NCBI GenBank assembly: GCA_017453465.1
Contig: JAFTEV010000051.1
Location: 1-64,000, forward strand
DNA length: 64,000 nucleotides
Reading direction: 5' to 3'
Origin: Bacteroidaceae bacterium
GTDB lineage: Bacteria > Bacteroidota > Bacteroidia > Bacteroidales > Bacteroidaceae
This document shows, piece after piece, positions 33,069 through 43,245 of this stretch (positions are counted from its first letter, which is position 1; every line of letters starts with the position of its first letter). The notes under the pieces are model-generated. The model was not told the DNA's origin. It did no database searches and saw only the letters and a program-made list of their open reading frames with translations. The translations under genes were made by a program, and so were the position numbers.

Positions 33069-35894
33069 ATGAAAACACGACGAATCAGGCTATTTCTCTT
33101 TTTGCTGATGCTTCACGCTTCCTTCTTCACGCTTCCTTCTTCTGCTCAGCAGACGGACGAAGAGTTGAAGACCCTCATGGCCTACATGAAGCGAGCCATG
33201 TTGTTCAACAAGACAATGCCGCAGGAGAAGGTGTACCTGCATTTCGACAACACAGGCTATTTCATGGGCGAAAGTATTTGGTTCAAGGCATACGTAGTTC
33301 GGGCTGACAATGCGGCTCCCACTGACATGAGCCGTGTGTTGTATGTGGAGCTGGTGAATCCGTCGGGCGATGTGGTGGAGACACGCAAATTGCCTGTGAC
33401 CAATGGCATTGCATACGGCGACATCAAGCTTGACAGTATTTACGGCACGGGTTTCTACGAGGTGCGTGCCTATACACGTTATATGACGAACTGGGGCAAC
33501 GGCGGTATCTTCTCGCGTGTGTTTCCTATCTTTAAAGCTCCCAAGACAGACGGTGATTACTCCCAGATGGTTATGGACGACTATGGTTACAAGAAGCGAT
33601 TGCCCAATCTGCGTGATACATCTGCCGACGAGTCGGACACGGATGGTCGACTGCGTATCCGTTTCTACCCAGAGGGTGGACGGCTGGTGAAAGGTGTGCC
33701 TTGCAGGGTGGCTTTTTATGCCACGGACAAATCTGGGCAGTACATCAGTGCGGGTGGTGCGTTGTTGAATCAAGACAAGGACGTGCTGGATGCCGTCAAT
33801 ACCACTCGTGAGGGTAGGGGACTGTTCCGCTTCACCCCGGATGGCACAACCCATTACCTGCGGTTGGCCGATAGCAAAGGCCGTCAGCATGACTTCCGAT
33901 TGCCCGATGCCGAAGAGGAAGGTGTTTCGTTGCAGCTGAACACGCTGGACGATGCAGACCTCTCAGCTTTGATTTACTGCACACCTGGCATTCAGGGGCG
34001 TCTTTTGGGCTACACCATCATGCACAATGGTCGCACCTTACGGGCTGACACCATCCATGCCGATGCTGCCCAGCTGTTGACTTTCGACCGTGCCAAGATG
34101 CCTGCAGGAGTGAATCAGTTGACGGTTTTCACCAGCGACGGGCAGATTCAGTGTGAACGCCTCTTCTTCATCTGTCCGCCATCGAATGATGCTGACACTA
34201 TTCGCATTACTACACCTGTGGCTTTCCCGAAACCTTGCGGCAAGATTGTGCTCAACATACAGGCTCAGCCCAAGGCTCAGCTTTCGCTTTCGGCTATGGA
34301 TGCAGCCACAATGGTGAATGGAGCAGAAGGCAATGCGCAGACATATATGTTGCTTTCCAGTGAACTGAAAGGCTATATTTCCGACCCTGGTTACTACTTT
34401 GAGGCAGACGACCGTCAACACCGCATGGATGCAGACTTGCTCATGATGGTGCAGGGCTGGCGGCGTTATGACTGGGCTGTGATGGCAGGGCTGAAGCAGA
34501 ACGAAAGCAACCAGTCAGCGACGAAGACTTCCTTCTTGCCGACGGCGTTGGACGGTTTCAATCAGCCCATCGAGGATAAGCTCTACATCTATGGCCAGCT
34601 GAAACAGAAGAAGAAAAAGAACACTGTGGATAATGTCTGGCTGGAAGTCCATCTATACAACAAGCAGGGTTACCACTTTAAGGGACAAGCCAAGACCGAC
34701 AGCTTGGGCTTCTATGCTTTCTCTATGCCCGATGTTTCGGGCGAATACCAGATGCTCATCAATACTGGTGTGGCAGATAAAGACGGCTACTGGAAGGATG
34801 TGGACTATTATGTAGGTATCGACCGCCATTTTTCACCACTCCGTCGTTTGCTTTCTCCTGGGGAGACCACGGCTTTGGCTCTACTCAAACCCAATTTGTT
34901 CCACGACGAAAAGTCAAAAAAGGCAGCGGCTGAGGACAAGGAATATATTCCCATCAACAAGAAAGAACACGTCTTGCCCACAGTGGTGGTGAAAGCCAAA
35001 CGGAAAAGCCTTTTTGAAAATGCCCGTGCAGCATGGGCCTCAGAAAAAGAAGGACAGCACTATGCCTCCATCTATTACAATGCCGACGAGGATGCCGACC
35101 GCTATGCCGACCAAGGGCTGGAACTGCCTACTGTTTACGAATGGCTGGCCATGCGCAACCCCTTCTTTGGCGGCACCAACATGCTCGGCACGCTTGATGC
35201 CATGGAAGTCCCGACAGCCACCAATGAAACGGTTTTCGAGGATGGAGGTGCAGGAGACATGGAAGATTTAAGTGACGCTGGGGCTACGGAGCAGACTGGC
35301 GAAATGGAAAAGGACGCAGCAGACAGCAACGAAAACTTCCAATCCACAGCTACAACTCCCCGCATTTTCCGTGACGGATTAGGCTACAAGAATCGTCCCA
35401 TCGTTTGGATGCTTGATAACGACTATGCTGCCATCTCCCGACTGACACGCAGGATAGAAATAGGCGACCCGTTCAAATGGAGAGTAGAACGTCCCACCAA
35501 CCAAGACCTGCCCATCTTCCTCGACGAAATCAAGAGTGTCTATATCAGCGAAAATCCTCATTCCTACCAGAACGCACTCTTCTGTCCCGACCTTCTTGGT
35601 GCAAACCCCGTCACGGTGTTTCTCTACACACACATCACCTTTCCTGTTCCCTCCAAAGGTATGCGTTCTACCCACTTTCAGGGTTACAACAATCCGTCCA
35701 CATTCCAAATGGAAGACTACAGCGTGCTGCCTCCCGTTGAGGACTTCCGTCGCACCATCTTTTGGGCTCCCGACATCTACACCGATGCAGAAGGCAAAGC
35801 CCAGGTGGAGTTCTGGAACAACTCTTCGTGCAAGGAAATGCACATCTCTTGTGAAGGTATGACGGGCGACGGACACGTCTTGTTTAATGAATAA
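33069..35894 (+). CDS. Secreted MG2-like (alpha-2-macroglobulin-type) protein
   Basis: A 941-residue exported protein (signal peptide 1-26, ending SSAQQ). The N-terminal part resembles the MG2 domain of macroglobulins: EKVYLHFDNTGYFMGESIWF, FKAYVVRADN and VELVNPSGDVVE. A second beta-rich region follows (FYPEGGRLVKGVPCRVAFYA). The middle resembles a TonB-plug-like stretch (LPTVVVKAKRK). The end (EDFRRTIFWAPDIYTDAEGK, then VEFWNN) resembles the last macroglobulin-type beta domain. No thioester motif (GCGEQ) is seen, so it is not a classical protease trap. It lies 28 bases after the U32 gene and a nucleoside permease follows. Confidence 0.7.
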   Translation: MKTRRIRLFLFLLMLHASFFTLPSSAQQTDEELKTLMAYMKRAMLFNKTMPQEKVYLHFDNTGYFMGESIWFKAYVVRADNAAPTDMSRVLYVELVNPSGDVVETRKLPVTNGIAYGDIKLDSIYGTGFYEVRAYTRYMTNWGNGGIFSRVFPIFKAPKTDGDYSQMVMDDYGYKKRLPNLRDTSADESDTDGRLRIRFYPEGGRLVKGVPCRVAFYATDKSGQYISAGGALLNQDKDVLDAVNTTREGRGLFRFTPDGTTHYLRLADSKGRQHDFRLPDAEEEGVSLQLNTLDDADLSALIYCTPGIQGRLLGYTIMHNGRTLRADTIHADAAQLLTFDRAKMPAGVNQLTVFTSDGQIQCERLFFICPPSNDADTIRITTPVAFPKPCGKIVLNIQAQPKAQLSLSAMDAATMVNGAEGNAQTYMLLSSELKGYISDPGYYFEADDRQHRMDADLLMMVQGWRRYDWAVMAGLKQNESNQSATKTSFLPTALDGFNQPIEDKLYIYGQLKQKKKKNTVDNVWLEVHLYNKQGYHFKGQAKTDSLGFYAFSMPDVSGEYQMLINTGVADKDGYWKDVDYYVGIDRHFSPLRRLLSPGETTALALLKPNLFHDEKSKKAAAEDKEYIPINKKEHVLPTVVVKAKRKSLFENARAAWASEKEGQHYASIYYNADEDADRYADQGLELPTVYEWLAMRNPFFGGTNMLGTLDAMEVPTATNETVFEDGGAGDMEDLSDAGATEQTGEMEKDAADSNENFQSTATTPRIFRDGLGYKNRPIVWMLDNDYAAISRLTRRIEIGDPFKWRVERPTNQDLPIFLDEIKSVYISENPHSYQNALFCPDLLGANPVTVFLYTHITFPVPSKGMRSTHFQGYNNPSTFQMEDYSVLPPVEDFRRTIFWAPDIYTDAEGKAQVEFWNNSSCKEMHISCEGMTGDGHVLFNE

Positions 35895-35922
35895 ATACAA
35901 ATCATCAAATAGTCAAAACATT

Positions 35923-37188
35923 ATGAAACTTCGTTTAATCATTCTCAACTTCTTAGAGTTCGCCGTATGGGGAGCCTATCTCACCTCCATGGGAACCTAT
36001 CTGGCCAGCGTAGGCTTAGCCCAAAACATCGGCTGGTTCTATTCTGTGCAGGGCATTGTGAGCATCTTCATGCCCGCCCTGATGGGTATTGTGGCCGACC
36101 GCTGGATAGAAGGGCAGAAGGTGTTGAGCCTTTGCCATGCGTTGGCAGGATTGTTTATGATTGGTGCTTCGGCATACGCCTATCAGTCGGGCGATGCCGT
36201 GTCCTTTGTGCCGCTGTTTTCGCTCTACACGCTCTCGGTAGCCTTCTTCATGCCCACCATCGCGCTGGGCTACTCCGTGGCATACGCAGCCTTGGAGGGT
36301 GCTGGCATGGACAGCGTGAAAGATTTTCCTCCCATCCGTGTGTGGGGCACAGTTGGCTTCATCGTGACCATGTGGGTGGTCGATCTCTGCGGACTGCAAG
36401 CCACACCAGGGCAGTGGATGGTTAGCGGCGCACTCAGCATCATCATGGCAGCCTACTCGCTGACAATGCCTCGGATGCGCATTAAGCAAGGCGAGACAAA
36501 GAAGTCTCTGGCCGAAGCCCTCGGACTGAACGCTTTCAAGCTCTTCCTCAATCCCCGCATGGCCAAGTTCTTCATCTTCGCCATGCTGCTGGGCGTTTGT
36601 CTGCAAATCACCAACGGCTTTGCCAACCCCTTCATCACCAGTTTTGGTGCCATAAAGGAATACCAGAACACCTTTGGTGTGCAACATGCCAACATACTCA
36701 TTTCTCTTTCACAGATGAGCGAAACACTCTGCATCCTGCTCATACCTTTCTTCCTCTCTCGTTTTGGCATCAAGCGAGTGGTGCTTATTGCCCTGTTAGC
36801 TTGGGTGCTGCGCTTTGCCTTCTTCGGCATGGGCAACCCAGGCAGTGGCGTGTGGCTGTTTGTCCTCTCGATGATAGTCTATGGCGTGGCATTCGACTTC
36901 TTCAACATCTCTGGCTCGCTGTTTGTCAACCAAGAAACCGACGACACCATCCGTTCCAGTGCTCAGGGTCTCTTCATGATGATGACCAATGGCTTGGGCG
37001 CATTCATCGGCACCGTTGTGGCTCAGCAAGTCATCAATCATTATGTCTTCTTTCCTCAGGCCGCAGGAGCCACAGGCCCCGAAGTCGTAGCAGGCTGGCA
37101 AACCTGCTGGTACATCTTTGCCGCATACGCCCTTGTTGTCGCCATCGCCTTTGCCATTCTTTTTGACTATAAATACGTGAAGGAATAA
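35923..37188 (+). CDS. Nucleoside:H+ symporter (NupG/MFS type)
   Basis: A 421-residue membrane protein with about 12 hydrophobic helices. It starts [20 protein letters not shown], the NupG/XapB signature, then GTYLASVGL and [21 protein letters not shown] start at 35923, since a start at 35887 would overlap the previous gene and lack a typical N-terminus. Substrates are probably nucleosides. ruvB begins on the last base of its stop codon, so the two are coupled. Confidence 0.9.
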   Translation: MKLRLIILNFLEFAVWGAYLTSMGTYLASVGLAQNIGWFYSVQGIVSIFMPALMGIVADRWIEGQKVLSLCHALAGLFMIGASAYAYQSGDAVSFVPLFSLYTLSVAFFMPTIALGYSVAYAALEGAGMDSVKDFPPIRVWGTVGFIVTMWVVDLCGLQATPGQWMVSGALSIIMAAYSLTMPRMRIKQGETKKSLAEALGLNAFKLFLNPRMAKFFIFAMLLGVCLQITNGFANPFITSFGAIKEYQNTFGVQHANILISLSQMSETLCILLIPFFLSRFGIKRVVLIALLAWVLRFAFFGMGNPGSGVWLFVLSMIVYGVAFDFFNISGSLFVNQETDDTIRSSAQGLFMMMTNGLGAFIGTVVAQQVINHYVFFPQAAGATGPEVVAGWQTCWYIFAAYALVVAIAFAILFDYKYVKE

Positions 37189-38222
37189 TGGCAGAAGATT
37201 TCAACATCAGAGAACAGCGGAACAAGACCGACAAGGACTTTGAGCAAGCCCTGCGTCCGCTCCGATTCGAAGACTTTGCCGGGCAGCAGAAGGTGGTGGA
37301 AAACCTCAAAATCTTTGTCGAAGCAGCCAAGTACCGTGGCGAACCCCTCGACCACACACTCCTGCATGGCCCTCCTGGACTGGGCAAAACCACGCTCTCC
37401 AACATCATAGCCAACGAACTGGGTGTAGGATTCAAGGTGACCAGCGGCCCCGTGCTCGACAAGCCTGGCGATTTGGCTGGCATCCTGACATCGCTCGAAG
37501 AGAACGACGTGCTTTTCATCGACGAAATCCACCGCCTTTCCCCCGTTGTGGAAGAGTACCTCTACAGTGCCATGGAAGACTACCGCATTGACATCATGAT
37601 TGACAAAGGCCCCTCGGCACGTTCCATCCAGATAGACCTCAGCCCCTTCACACTGGTGGGAGCCACCACACGCAGCGGACTGCTCACAGCCCCCCTCCGA
37701 GCACGTTTTGGCATCAACATGCACCTGGAGTATTACGATGCCGACACCCTGCGGGGCATTGTCCTCCGTTCAGCCCATCTGCTCGGCGTACCCTGCGACT
37801 TCGATGCAGCAGCCGAGATAGCATCCCGTTCCCGTGGCACACCCCGCATTGCCAATGCCCTCTTGCGCCGTGTACGCGACTTTGCCCAAGTGCGGGGCAA
37901 CGGCACCATCAATCTGGCCATTGCCCATGTAGCACTGGAGGCGCTCAACATCGACAAATTTGGCTTGGACGAAATAGATAACAAACTCCTGCTGACCATC
38001 ATCGACAAATTCAAGGGAGGCCCCGTAGGTATCGGAACCATTGCCACAGCCATTGGCGAAGACCCAGGCACCGTGGAGGAAGTCTATGAACCCTTCCTCA
38101 TCAAAGAAGGCTTCATCAAGCGGACACCCCGTGGACGAGAAGTGACAGAACTTGCCTACCAACACTTAGGGCGCAGTCCATACGTCAATCCCAACGACGC
38201 AATGCCCAACCTCTTTAGTTAA
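37188..38222 (+). CDS. ruvB: Holliday junction branch-migration helicase RuvB
   Basis: A 344-residue AAA+ motor. Walker A is GPPGLGKTT (61-69) and Walker B LFIDEIH (ends at 115). The arginine-finger region ([20 protein letters not shown]) and the C-terminal winged helix ([20 protein letters not shown]) are intact. With RuvA it moves Holliday junctions. Translation starts on the last base of the upstream permease stop. Confidence 0.98.
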   Translation: MAEDFNIREQRNKTDKDFEQALRPLRFEDFAGQQKVVENLKIFVEAAKYRGEPLDHTLLHGPPGLGKTTLSNIIANELGVGFKVTSGPVLDKPGDLAGILTSLEENDVLFIDEIHRLSPVVEEYLYSAMEDYRIDIMIDKGPSARSIQIDLSPFTLVGATTRSGLLTAPLRARFGINMHLEYYDADTLRGIVLRSAHLLGVPCDFDAAAEIASRSRGTPRIANALLRRVRDFAQVRGNGTINLAIAHVALEALNIDKFGLDEIDNKLLLTIIDKFKGGPVGIGTIATAIGEDPGTVEEVYEPFLIKEGFIKRTPRGREVTELAYQHLGRSPYVNPNDAMPNLFS

Positions 38223-38335
38223 TTTTAACAGGTTTTGCGCTCGAACTTCTGCTAACAGCCGCTTCAGAACGGCTAAAAAGCGAATAAAATGAAAGTTTTC
38301 ACCTTATTTATTAGGGTGAGAACTTTTTTTTTTCA

Positions 38336-38343
38336 TACCTTTG
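38336..38343 (+). promoter_or_regulatory. -7 promoter box of topA
   Basis: TACCTTTG lies 33 bases before the topA start. The upstream -33 position reads TTAG, a weak match. A longer reading frame passes through this box, which supports the start at 38376. Confidence 0.6.
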
Positions 38344-38375
38344 CGCCCAAATTTGTAAAAAAGTATCAATGCAAG

Positions 38376-40667
38376 ATGCAGAAAAACTTAGTAATCGTTG
38401 AGTCTCCAGCCAAGGCAAAGACGCTGGAGAAATTTCTTGGGAAAGACTACAAGGTAATGTCCAGCTACGGACATATACGCGACTTGAAGAAAAAGGAGAT
38501 GAGTGTGGACCTCTCCAATTTTTCACCCGAATACGAGATACCTTCCGACAAGCACAAAGTCGTAGAAGGCTTGAAGCAAAACGCCAAAGAAGCCGAAACC
38601 GTATGGTTGGCATCCGATGAAGACCGCGAAGGAGAAGCCATCTCATGGCACCTCAGTCAGGTGCTGGGGCTTGACTCAGCCGTGGCAAAACGCATCGTGT
38701 TCCACGAAATCACAAAAACCGCCATTCTGGAAGCTATCAAGCATCCGCGCACCATCGACATGGGCTTGGTCAACGCACAGCAGGCACGCCGTGTGCTCGA
38801 CCGCATCGTAGGATTCAAACTCTCGCCCGTGCTCTGGAAAAAGCTGAAGCCCAGCCTTTCAGCAGGTCGCGTGCAGTCCGTCGCAGTCCGCCTCATCGTC
38901 GAGCGTGAACGCGAAATCGAAAACTTCCAGAGCGAAAGCAGCTTCCGTGTAGGCGCAGTATTTACCATCGACGGACAGCACATCAGGGCTACCCTGAACC
39001 ACACGTTCAAGACCGAAGCCGAGGCTGAAAACTTTCTGGAGTCCTGTGTGGACAACGAATTTACCGTCATCGACATCGAGAAGAAACCCGTCAGGAAAAT
39101 GCCAGCTCCTCCCTTCACCACCTCCACCCTTCAGCAGGAAGCAGCCCGCAAACTCGGCTTCACCGTGGCCCAGACCATGATGGTAGCCCAGCACCTCTAC
39201 GAAAACGGATTCATCACCTATATGCGAACCGACTCCGTAAACCTCTCCAGCCTCTGCATCAACACAACCAAGGACGAAATCATCCAGGGACTGGGTGCCA
39301 ACTACAGCCACCCACGCCAGTTCCACACCAGCAGCAAAGGCGCACAAGAAGCACACGAAGCCATCCGTCCCACCTACATCAACCAGCACGAAATCGAAGG
39401 CACCCAGCAGGAACGCCGTCTTTACGACCTGATATGGAAACGAACCATCGCTTGCCAGATGGCCGAAGCCGAAGCCGAAAAGACAACGCTCACCATCGCC
39501 TCCGATGCCGACCCCGAACTCTATTTCACGGCTACGGGCGAAGTCATCACCTTCGACGGATTCCTCAGAGTCTATAAAGAAAGCTTCGACGACGACACCC
39601 CGCAGGAAGACCCCGACGAAGCCATCCTTCCCCCAGTCAAAAAGGGCGATGTGCTCACCACCGAAGAAATCACCGCCACAGAGCGATTCACCCAGCACCC
39701 CCTGCGATACACCGAGGCCAGCCTCGTCAAGAAACTCGAAGAACTCGGCATTGGCCGCCCTTCCACCTACGCCCCTACCATCTCCACCATTCAGCAGCGT
39801 GAATACGTGGAAAAAGGCGACAAGCCAGGCGAAGAAAAAACTTACGCTATCCTCACATTGCAGGGCGACGAAATCACCTACACCCACAAGACAGAAACCT
39901 TCGGCAAAGAAAAAGGCAAACTCCTGCCCACCGACATCGGCACCGTCGTCAACGACTTCCTCGTCAGCCACTTTGCCGACATCATCGACTACAACTTCAC
40001 AGCCCGCGTAGAAAAAGACTTCGACGAAATAGCCGAAGGCAAAGAAGACTGGCAACAGATGATGGCCGACTTCTACCACCACTTTGAGCCGATGGTAGAA
40101 GAAACCATGCAGCAACACACCGCCCACAAAGTAGGAGAACGCATCCTGGGCACCGACCCCAACACAGGCCAGACCGTCAGCGTAAAGATAGGACGCTTTG
40201 GTCCCGTTGTCCAAATCGGAACCACCAGCGAAGTAGAAAAACCCCGCTTCGCCCAGCTGAAGAAAGGCCAGTCCATGCAGACCATCACGCTTGACGAAGC
40301 CCTCCAGCTCTTCAAGCTGCCACGCACCCTTGGACAGTACGAAGGCTCAGACATCGTCATCGGCATGGGCCGCTACGGAGCCTACATCTTGCACAACAAG
40401 CAATACACATCCATCCCCAAAACCATGGACCCCCTCTTCCTCAGCCATGCCGAAGCCATCCAGCTCATCGAGGAAAAACGCCAGTCCGAAAAGTCCAACC
40501 ATCTGAAAACCTTCGAGCAAGACACCGAACTCGAAATTATGAACGGACGTTACGGACCCTACCTGAAGTACCACGGCAACAACTACAAATTGCCACGTTC
40601 CATCAAGGAACCCGCCGCCCTCACCTACGAGCAGTGCATGGAAATCATAGACAAGAATAAGAAATGA
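38376..40667 (+). CDS. topA: DNA topoisomerase I
   Basis: A 763-residue type IA topoisomerase that relaxes negative supercoils. I start at the ATG at 38376 (MQKNLVIVESPAKAKTLEKF), just after the promoter box. The TOPRIM domain has ASDEDREGEAISWHL. The catalytic tyrosine is residue 282 in FITYMRTDSVNLS. The C-terminal part has no zinc ribbons; instead it has repeats of the IGRFGPVVQIG, GMGRYGAYI and NGRYGPYLKY type, as in other Bacteroidetes enzymes. Its stop overlaps the aroK start by 4 bases. Confidence 0.97.
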   Translation: MQKNLVIVESPAKAKTLEKFLGKDYKVMSSYGHIRDLKKKEMSVDLSNFSPEYEIPSDKHKVVEGLKQNAKEAETVWLASDEDREGEAISWHLSQVLGLDSAVAKRIVFHEITKTAILEAIKHPRTIDMGLVNAQQARRVLDRIVGFKLSPVLWKKLKPSLSAGRVQSVAVRLIVEREREIENFQSESSFRVGAVFTIDGQHIRATLNHTFKTEAEAENFLESCVDNEFTVIDIEKKPVRKMPAPPFTTSTLQQEAARKLGFTVAQTMMVAQHLYENGFITYMRTDSVNLSSLCINTTKDEIIQGLGANYSHPRQFHTSSKGAQEAHEAIRPTYINQHEIEGTQQERRLYDLIWKRTIACQMAEAEAEKTTLTIASDADPELYFTATGEVITFDGFLRVYKESFDDDTPQEDPDEAILPPVKKGDVLTTEEITATERFTQHPLRYTEASLVKKLEELGIGRPSTYAPTISTIQQREYVEKGDKPGEEKTYAILTLQGDEITYTHKTETFGKEKGKLLPTDIGTVVNDFLVSHFADIIDYNFTARVEKDFDEIAEGKEDWQQMMADFYHHFEPMVEETMQQHTAHKVGERILGTDPNTGQTVSVKIGRFGPVVQIGTTSEVEKPRFAQLKKGQSMQTITLDEALQLFKLPRTLGQYEGSDIVIGMGRYGAYILHNKQYTSIPKTMDPLFLSHAEAIQLIEEKRQSEKSNHLKTFEQDTELEIMNGRYGPYLKYHGNNYKLPRSIKEPAALTYEQCMEIIDKNKK

Positions 40668-41197
40668 CCCGCATCATCCTCCTTGGCTACATGGGGGCAG
40701 GCAAGACCACCATCGGCAAAGTGCTTGCTCGCGAAATGAAGCTTGACTTCTACGACCTCGATTGGTACATAGAAGACCGTTTCCACAAGAAGATACCAGA
40801 CATCTTCGCCGACAGCGGCGAAACGGGTTTCCGTGAGATTGAGCGCAAGATGCTCCACGAAGTTGCCGAGTTTGAAAACGTCATCATCAGCTGTGGCGGC
40901 GGCACACCGTGCTACTTCGACAACATGGACTACATGAACCAGCAGGGCGAGACATTCTTTCTCAACGCCCCTCCTTCGGTCCTGAAGGAGCATCTGCTCA
41001 TGGGCAAGACCGTGCGTCCGCTCATCCAGGGCAAGTCGCACGACGAGCTGGAGCAGTTTGTCAGTGAGAACCTGCAAACACGTCTCCCCTTCTACACACA
41101 GGCCAAACACACCATCGACATCGAAGTCATCCACACCAAGGAACAAATACTCAACTACGTAAATATCATTAAGAACGAATTAAATCCGAAATCATAA
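40664..41197 (+). CDS. aroK: Shikimate kinase
   Basis: A 177-residue kinase that phosphorylates shikimate in the pathway to aromatic amino acids. Walker A is GYMGAGKTTIG (about residues 8-18). The shikimate-binding DLDWYIEDRFHKKIPDIF, SGETGFREIE and the ISCGGGTP loop are typical. The lid Arg-containing segment MGKTVRPLIQGK is present. It overlaps the topA stop by 4 bases, so it is translationally coupled to a DNA topology gene, an order seen in other Bacteroidales. Confidence 0.96.
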   Translation: MTRIILLGYMGAGKTTIGKVLAREMKLDFYDLDWYIEDRFHKKIPDIFADSGETGFREIERKMLHEVAEFENVIISCGGGTPCYFDNMDYMNQQGETFFLNAPPSVLKEHLLMGKTVRPLIQGKSHDELEQFVSENLQTRLPFYTQAKHTIDIEVIHTKEQILNYVNIIKNELNPKS

Positions 41198-41268
41198 ATC
41201 CGAATTACGAAATCCGAAAGCCCATCCAGATGATTTCGTAACTCGTATGTCGTATTTCGTAATTATAT
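41183..41268. repeat. Heptamer array AAATCCG/ATTTCGT between aroK and speA
   Basis: AAATCCG, AAATCAT, AAATCCG, AATTACG and AAATCCG occur at a period of 7 (from about 41185). Further on come ATTTCGTAACTCGTATGTCG and TATTTCGTAAT. The two halves are roughly complementary (ATTACGAAAT with ATTTCGTAAT), so a hairpin is possible. It overlaps the last codons of aroK and fills the gap to speA. Confidence 0.8.
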
Positions 41269-41271
41269 ATT

Positions 41272-43167
41272 ATGAGAAAATGGCGCATTGAAGACTCCAA
41301 CGAACTTTACGGCATCAACGGTTGGGGCATCAACTACTTCCACATCAACGAAAAAGGCAACGTAGCCGTCACACCCAAGAAAGACGGAGTAGAAGTTGAC
41401 CTGAAAGAAGTCATGGACGAACTCGCTCTGCGCGATGTTTCGGCCCCCGTGCTCGTCCGTTTCCCCGACATCATCGACAACCGCATCGAGAAAACCTCCA
41501 TCTGCTTCGACAAGGCGGCTAAGGAATACGGCTACACAGCCCAGAACTTCGTCATCTACCCCATCAAGGTAAACCAGATTTCGCCCGTTGTCGAGGAAGT
41601 CATCAAGCACGGCAAGAAGTTCAACCTCGGACTCGAAGCTGGCTCCAAGCCCGAACTCCATGCCGTCCTCGCCGTCAACATGGACAGCGACTCGCTCATT
41701 GTCTGCAACGGCTACAAGGACCAAGACTACATCGAGCTCGCACTCCTCGCACAGAAGATGGGCAAGCGCATCTACATCGTAGTCGAAAAATTCAACGAAC
41801 TGGAAATCATCACCCGCACAGCCAAGAAACTCGGTGTGCGTCCCAACATGGGTATCCGCATCAAGCTCGCCGCATCGGGAGCCGGCAAATGGGAAGAAAG
41901 CGGCGGCGATGCCAGCAAATTCGGCCTCACCTCTGGCGAACTGCTCACAGCCCTCAAGTACATCGAAGAAAACGACATGCGCGACTGCCTCAAGCTCATC
42001 CACTTCCACATCGGCAGCCAAATCACCAAGATACGTCGCATACAGAACGCCCTGCGCGAAGCCAGCATGTTCTACGTACAACTCCACAAGATGGGCTTCG
42101 GTGTCGAGTTTGTTGACTGCGGCGGCGGACTCGGAGTCGATTATGACGGCTCTCGCTCCAGCAACTCCGAAAGCTCCGTCAACTACACCATACAGGAATA
42201 CGTCAACAACTGCGTCTATACCTTTGTCGAAGCAGCCAACAGCAACGACATCCCCCAGCCCAACATCATCACCGAAGGCGGACGCTCCCTTGCAGCCCAC
42301 CACAGTGTCCTCATCATGGAGGTGCTCGAAACCACCGAAGTGCCCGCCATGCCCGACGAGTTTGAGGTGAGCCAGGACGACCACGAACTGGCCAAAGACC
42401 TCTACGACATCTGGTGCAACCTCAACGTGCGCAACATGCTGGAGAACTGGCACGATGCCCAGCAGATACGCGAAGAAGCCCTCGACCTCTTTGCCCACGG
42501 CATACTCGACCTCCGCACCCGTGCCGAGATTGAGCGCATGTATTGGGCCGTGGCACGCGAGACAAACACACTGGCCCACACCATGAAGCACGTGCCCGAA
42601 GAGCTGCATTCGCTCGACAAGATTCTGGCCGACAAATACTTCTGCAACTTCTCCCTCTTCCACTCCCTGCCCGACAGCTGGGCCATCGACCAGATATTCC
42701 CCATTATGCCCATCCAGCGGCTCACCGAGAAGCCCGACCGCAACGCCACCCTGCAAGACATCACTTGTGACAGCGACGGCAAAATTGCCAACTTCGTCAC
42801 CGAGAACGGCGTGAGCCACTTCATCCCTGTCCACTCGCTCGACAAGAAGAAAGGCTCCTACTACATCGGAGTATTCCTTGTCGGTGCCTATCAGGAAATC
42901 CTGGGCGATATGCACAACCTCTTTGGCGACACCAACGCTGTCCACGTCACCACCGACAAGGACGGCTACCACATCAAGAACATCATTGATGGCGAAACCG
43001 TGGCCGACGTGCTCAGCTACGTGCAGTACGAACCCAAAAAACTTGTGCGCAGCCTCGAAATCTGGGCCAAGCAAGCCATCAAGGAAGGCAAAATCACGCT
43101 GGACGAAGGTAAGGAGTTCCTCGACACCTACCGCAGCGGACTCTACGGCTACACCTATTTGGAATAG
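41272..43167 (+). CDS. speA: Biosynthetic arginine decarboxylase
   Basis: A 631-residue PLP enzyme making agmatine, the first step to putrescine and spermidine. The PLP lysine is Lys99 in VIYPIKVNQ. GLEAGSKPEL, LIHFHIGSQ, DCGGGLGVDY and ITEGGRSLAAHHSVLIMEVL complete the alanine-racemase-like barrel; VGAYQEILGDMHNLFGDTNA closes the second active-site half. Length matches the SpeA class. The array between aroK and speA overlaps the leader. Confidence 0.97.
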   Translation: MRKWRIEDSNELYGINGWGINYFHINEKGNVAVTPKKDGVEVDLKEVMDELALRDVSAPVLVRFPDIIDNRIEKTSICFDKAAKEYGYTAQNFVIYPIKVNQISPVVEEVIKHGKKFNLGLEAGSKPELHAVLAVNMDSDSLIVCNGYKDQDYIELALLAQKMGKRIYIVVEKFNELEIITRTAKKLGVRPNMGIRIKLAASGAGKWEESGGDASKFGLTSGELLTALKYIEENDMRDCLKLIHFHIGSQITKIRRIQNALREASMFYVQLHKMGFGVEFVDCGGGLGVDYDGSRSSNSESSVNYTIQEYVNNCVYTFVEAANSNDIPQPNIITEGGRSLAAHHSVLIMEVLETTEVPAMPDEFEVSQDDHELAKDLYDIWCNLNVRNMLENWHDAQQIREEALDLFAHGILDLRTRAEIERMYWAVARETNTLAHTMKHVPEELHSLDKILADKYFCNFSLFHSLPDSWAIDQIFPIMPIQRLTEKPDRNATLQDITCDSDGKIANFVTENGVSHFIPVHSLDKKKGSYYIGVFLVGAYQEILGDMHNLFGDTNAVHVTTDKDGYHIKNIIDGETVADVLSYVQYEPKKLVRSLEIWAKQAIKEGKITLDEGKEFLDTYRSGLYGYTYLE

Positions 43168-43245
43168 AATGGGTGAAGCTGCTCTCTACATGAAAATCAC
43201 AGGTTTGGGCATTACGAAAAATTTCGTAACGAAAAAAATCGTACT

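Noticed and set aside
33069..35894. The 941-residue protein as a full alpha-2-macroglobulin
   Set aside because: No thioester motif and too short. Only MG2-like and end domains are recognisable.
41263..43074. A 603-codon open frame on the minus strand opposite speA, and similar long frames opposite topA, mnmG and the S46 gene
   Set aside because: They are antisense shadows: codon bias of the true gene removes stops from the opposite frame. The proteins are of odd composition and match no family.
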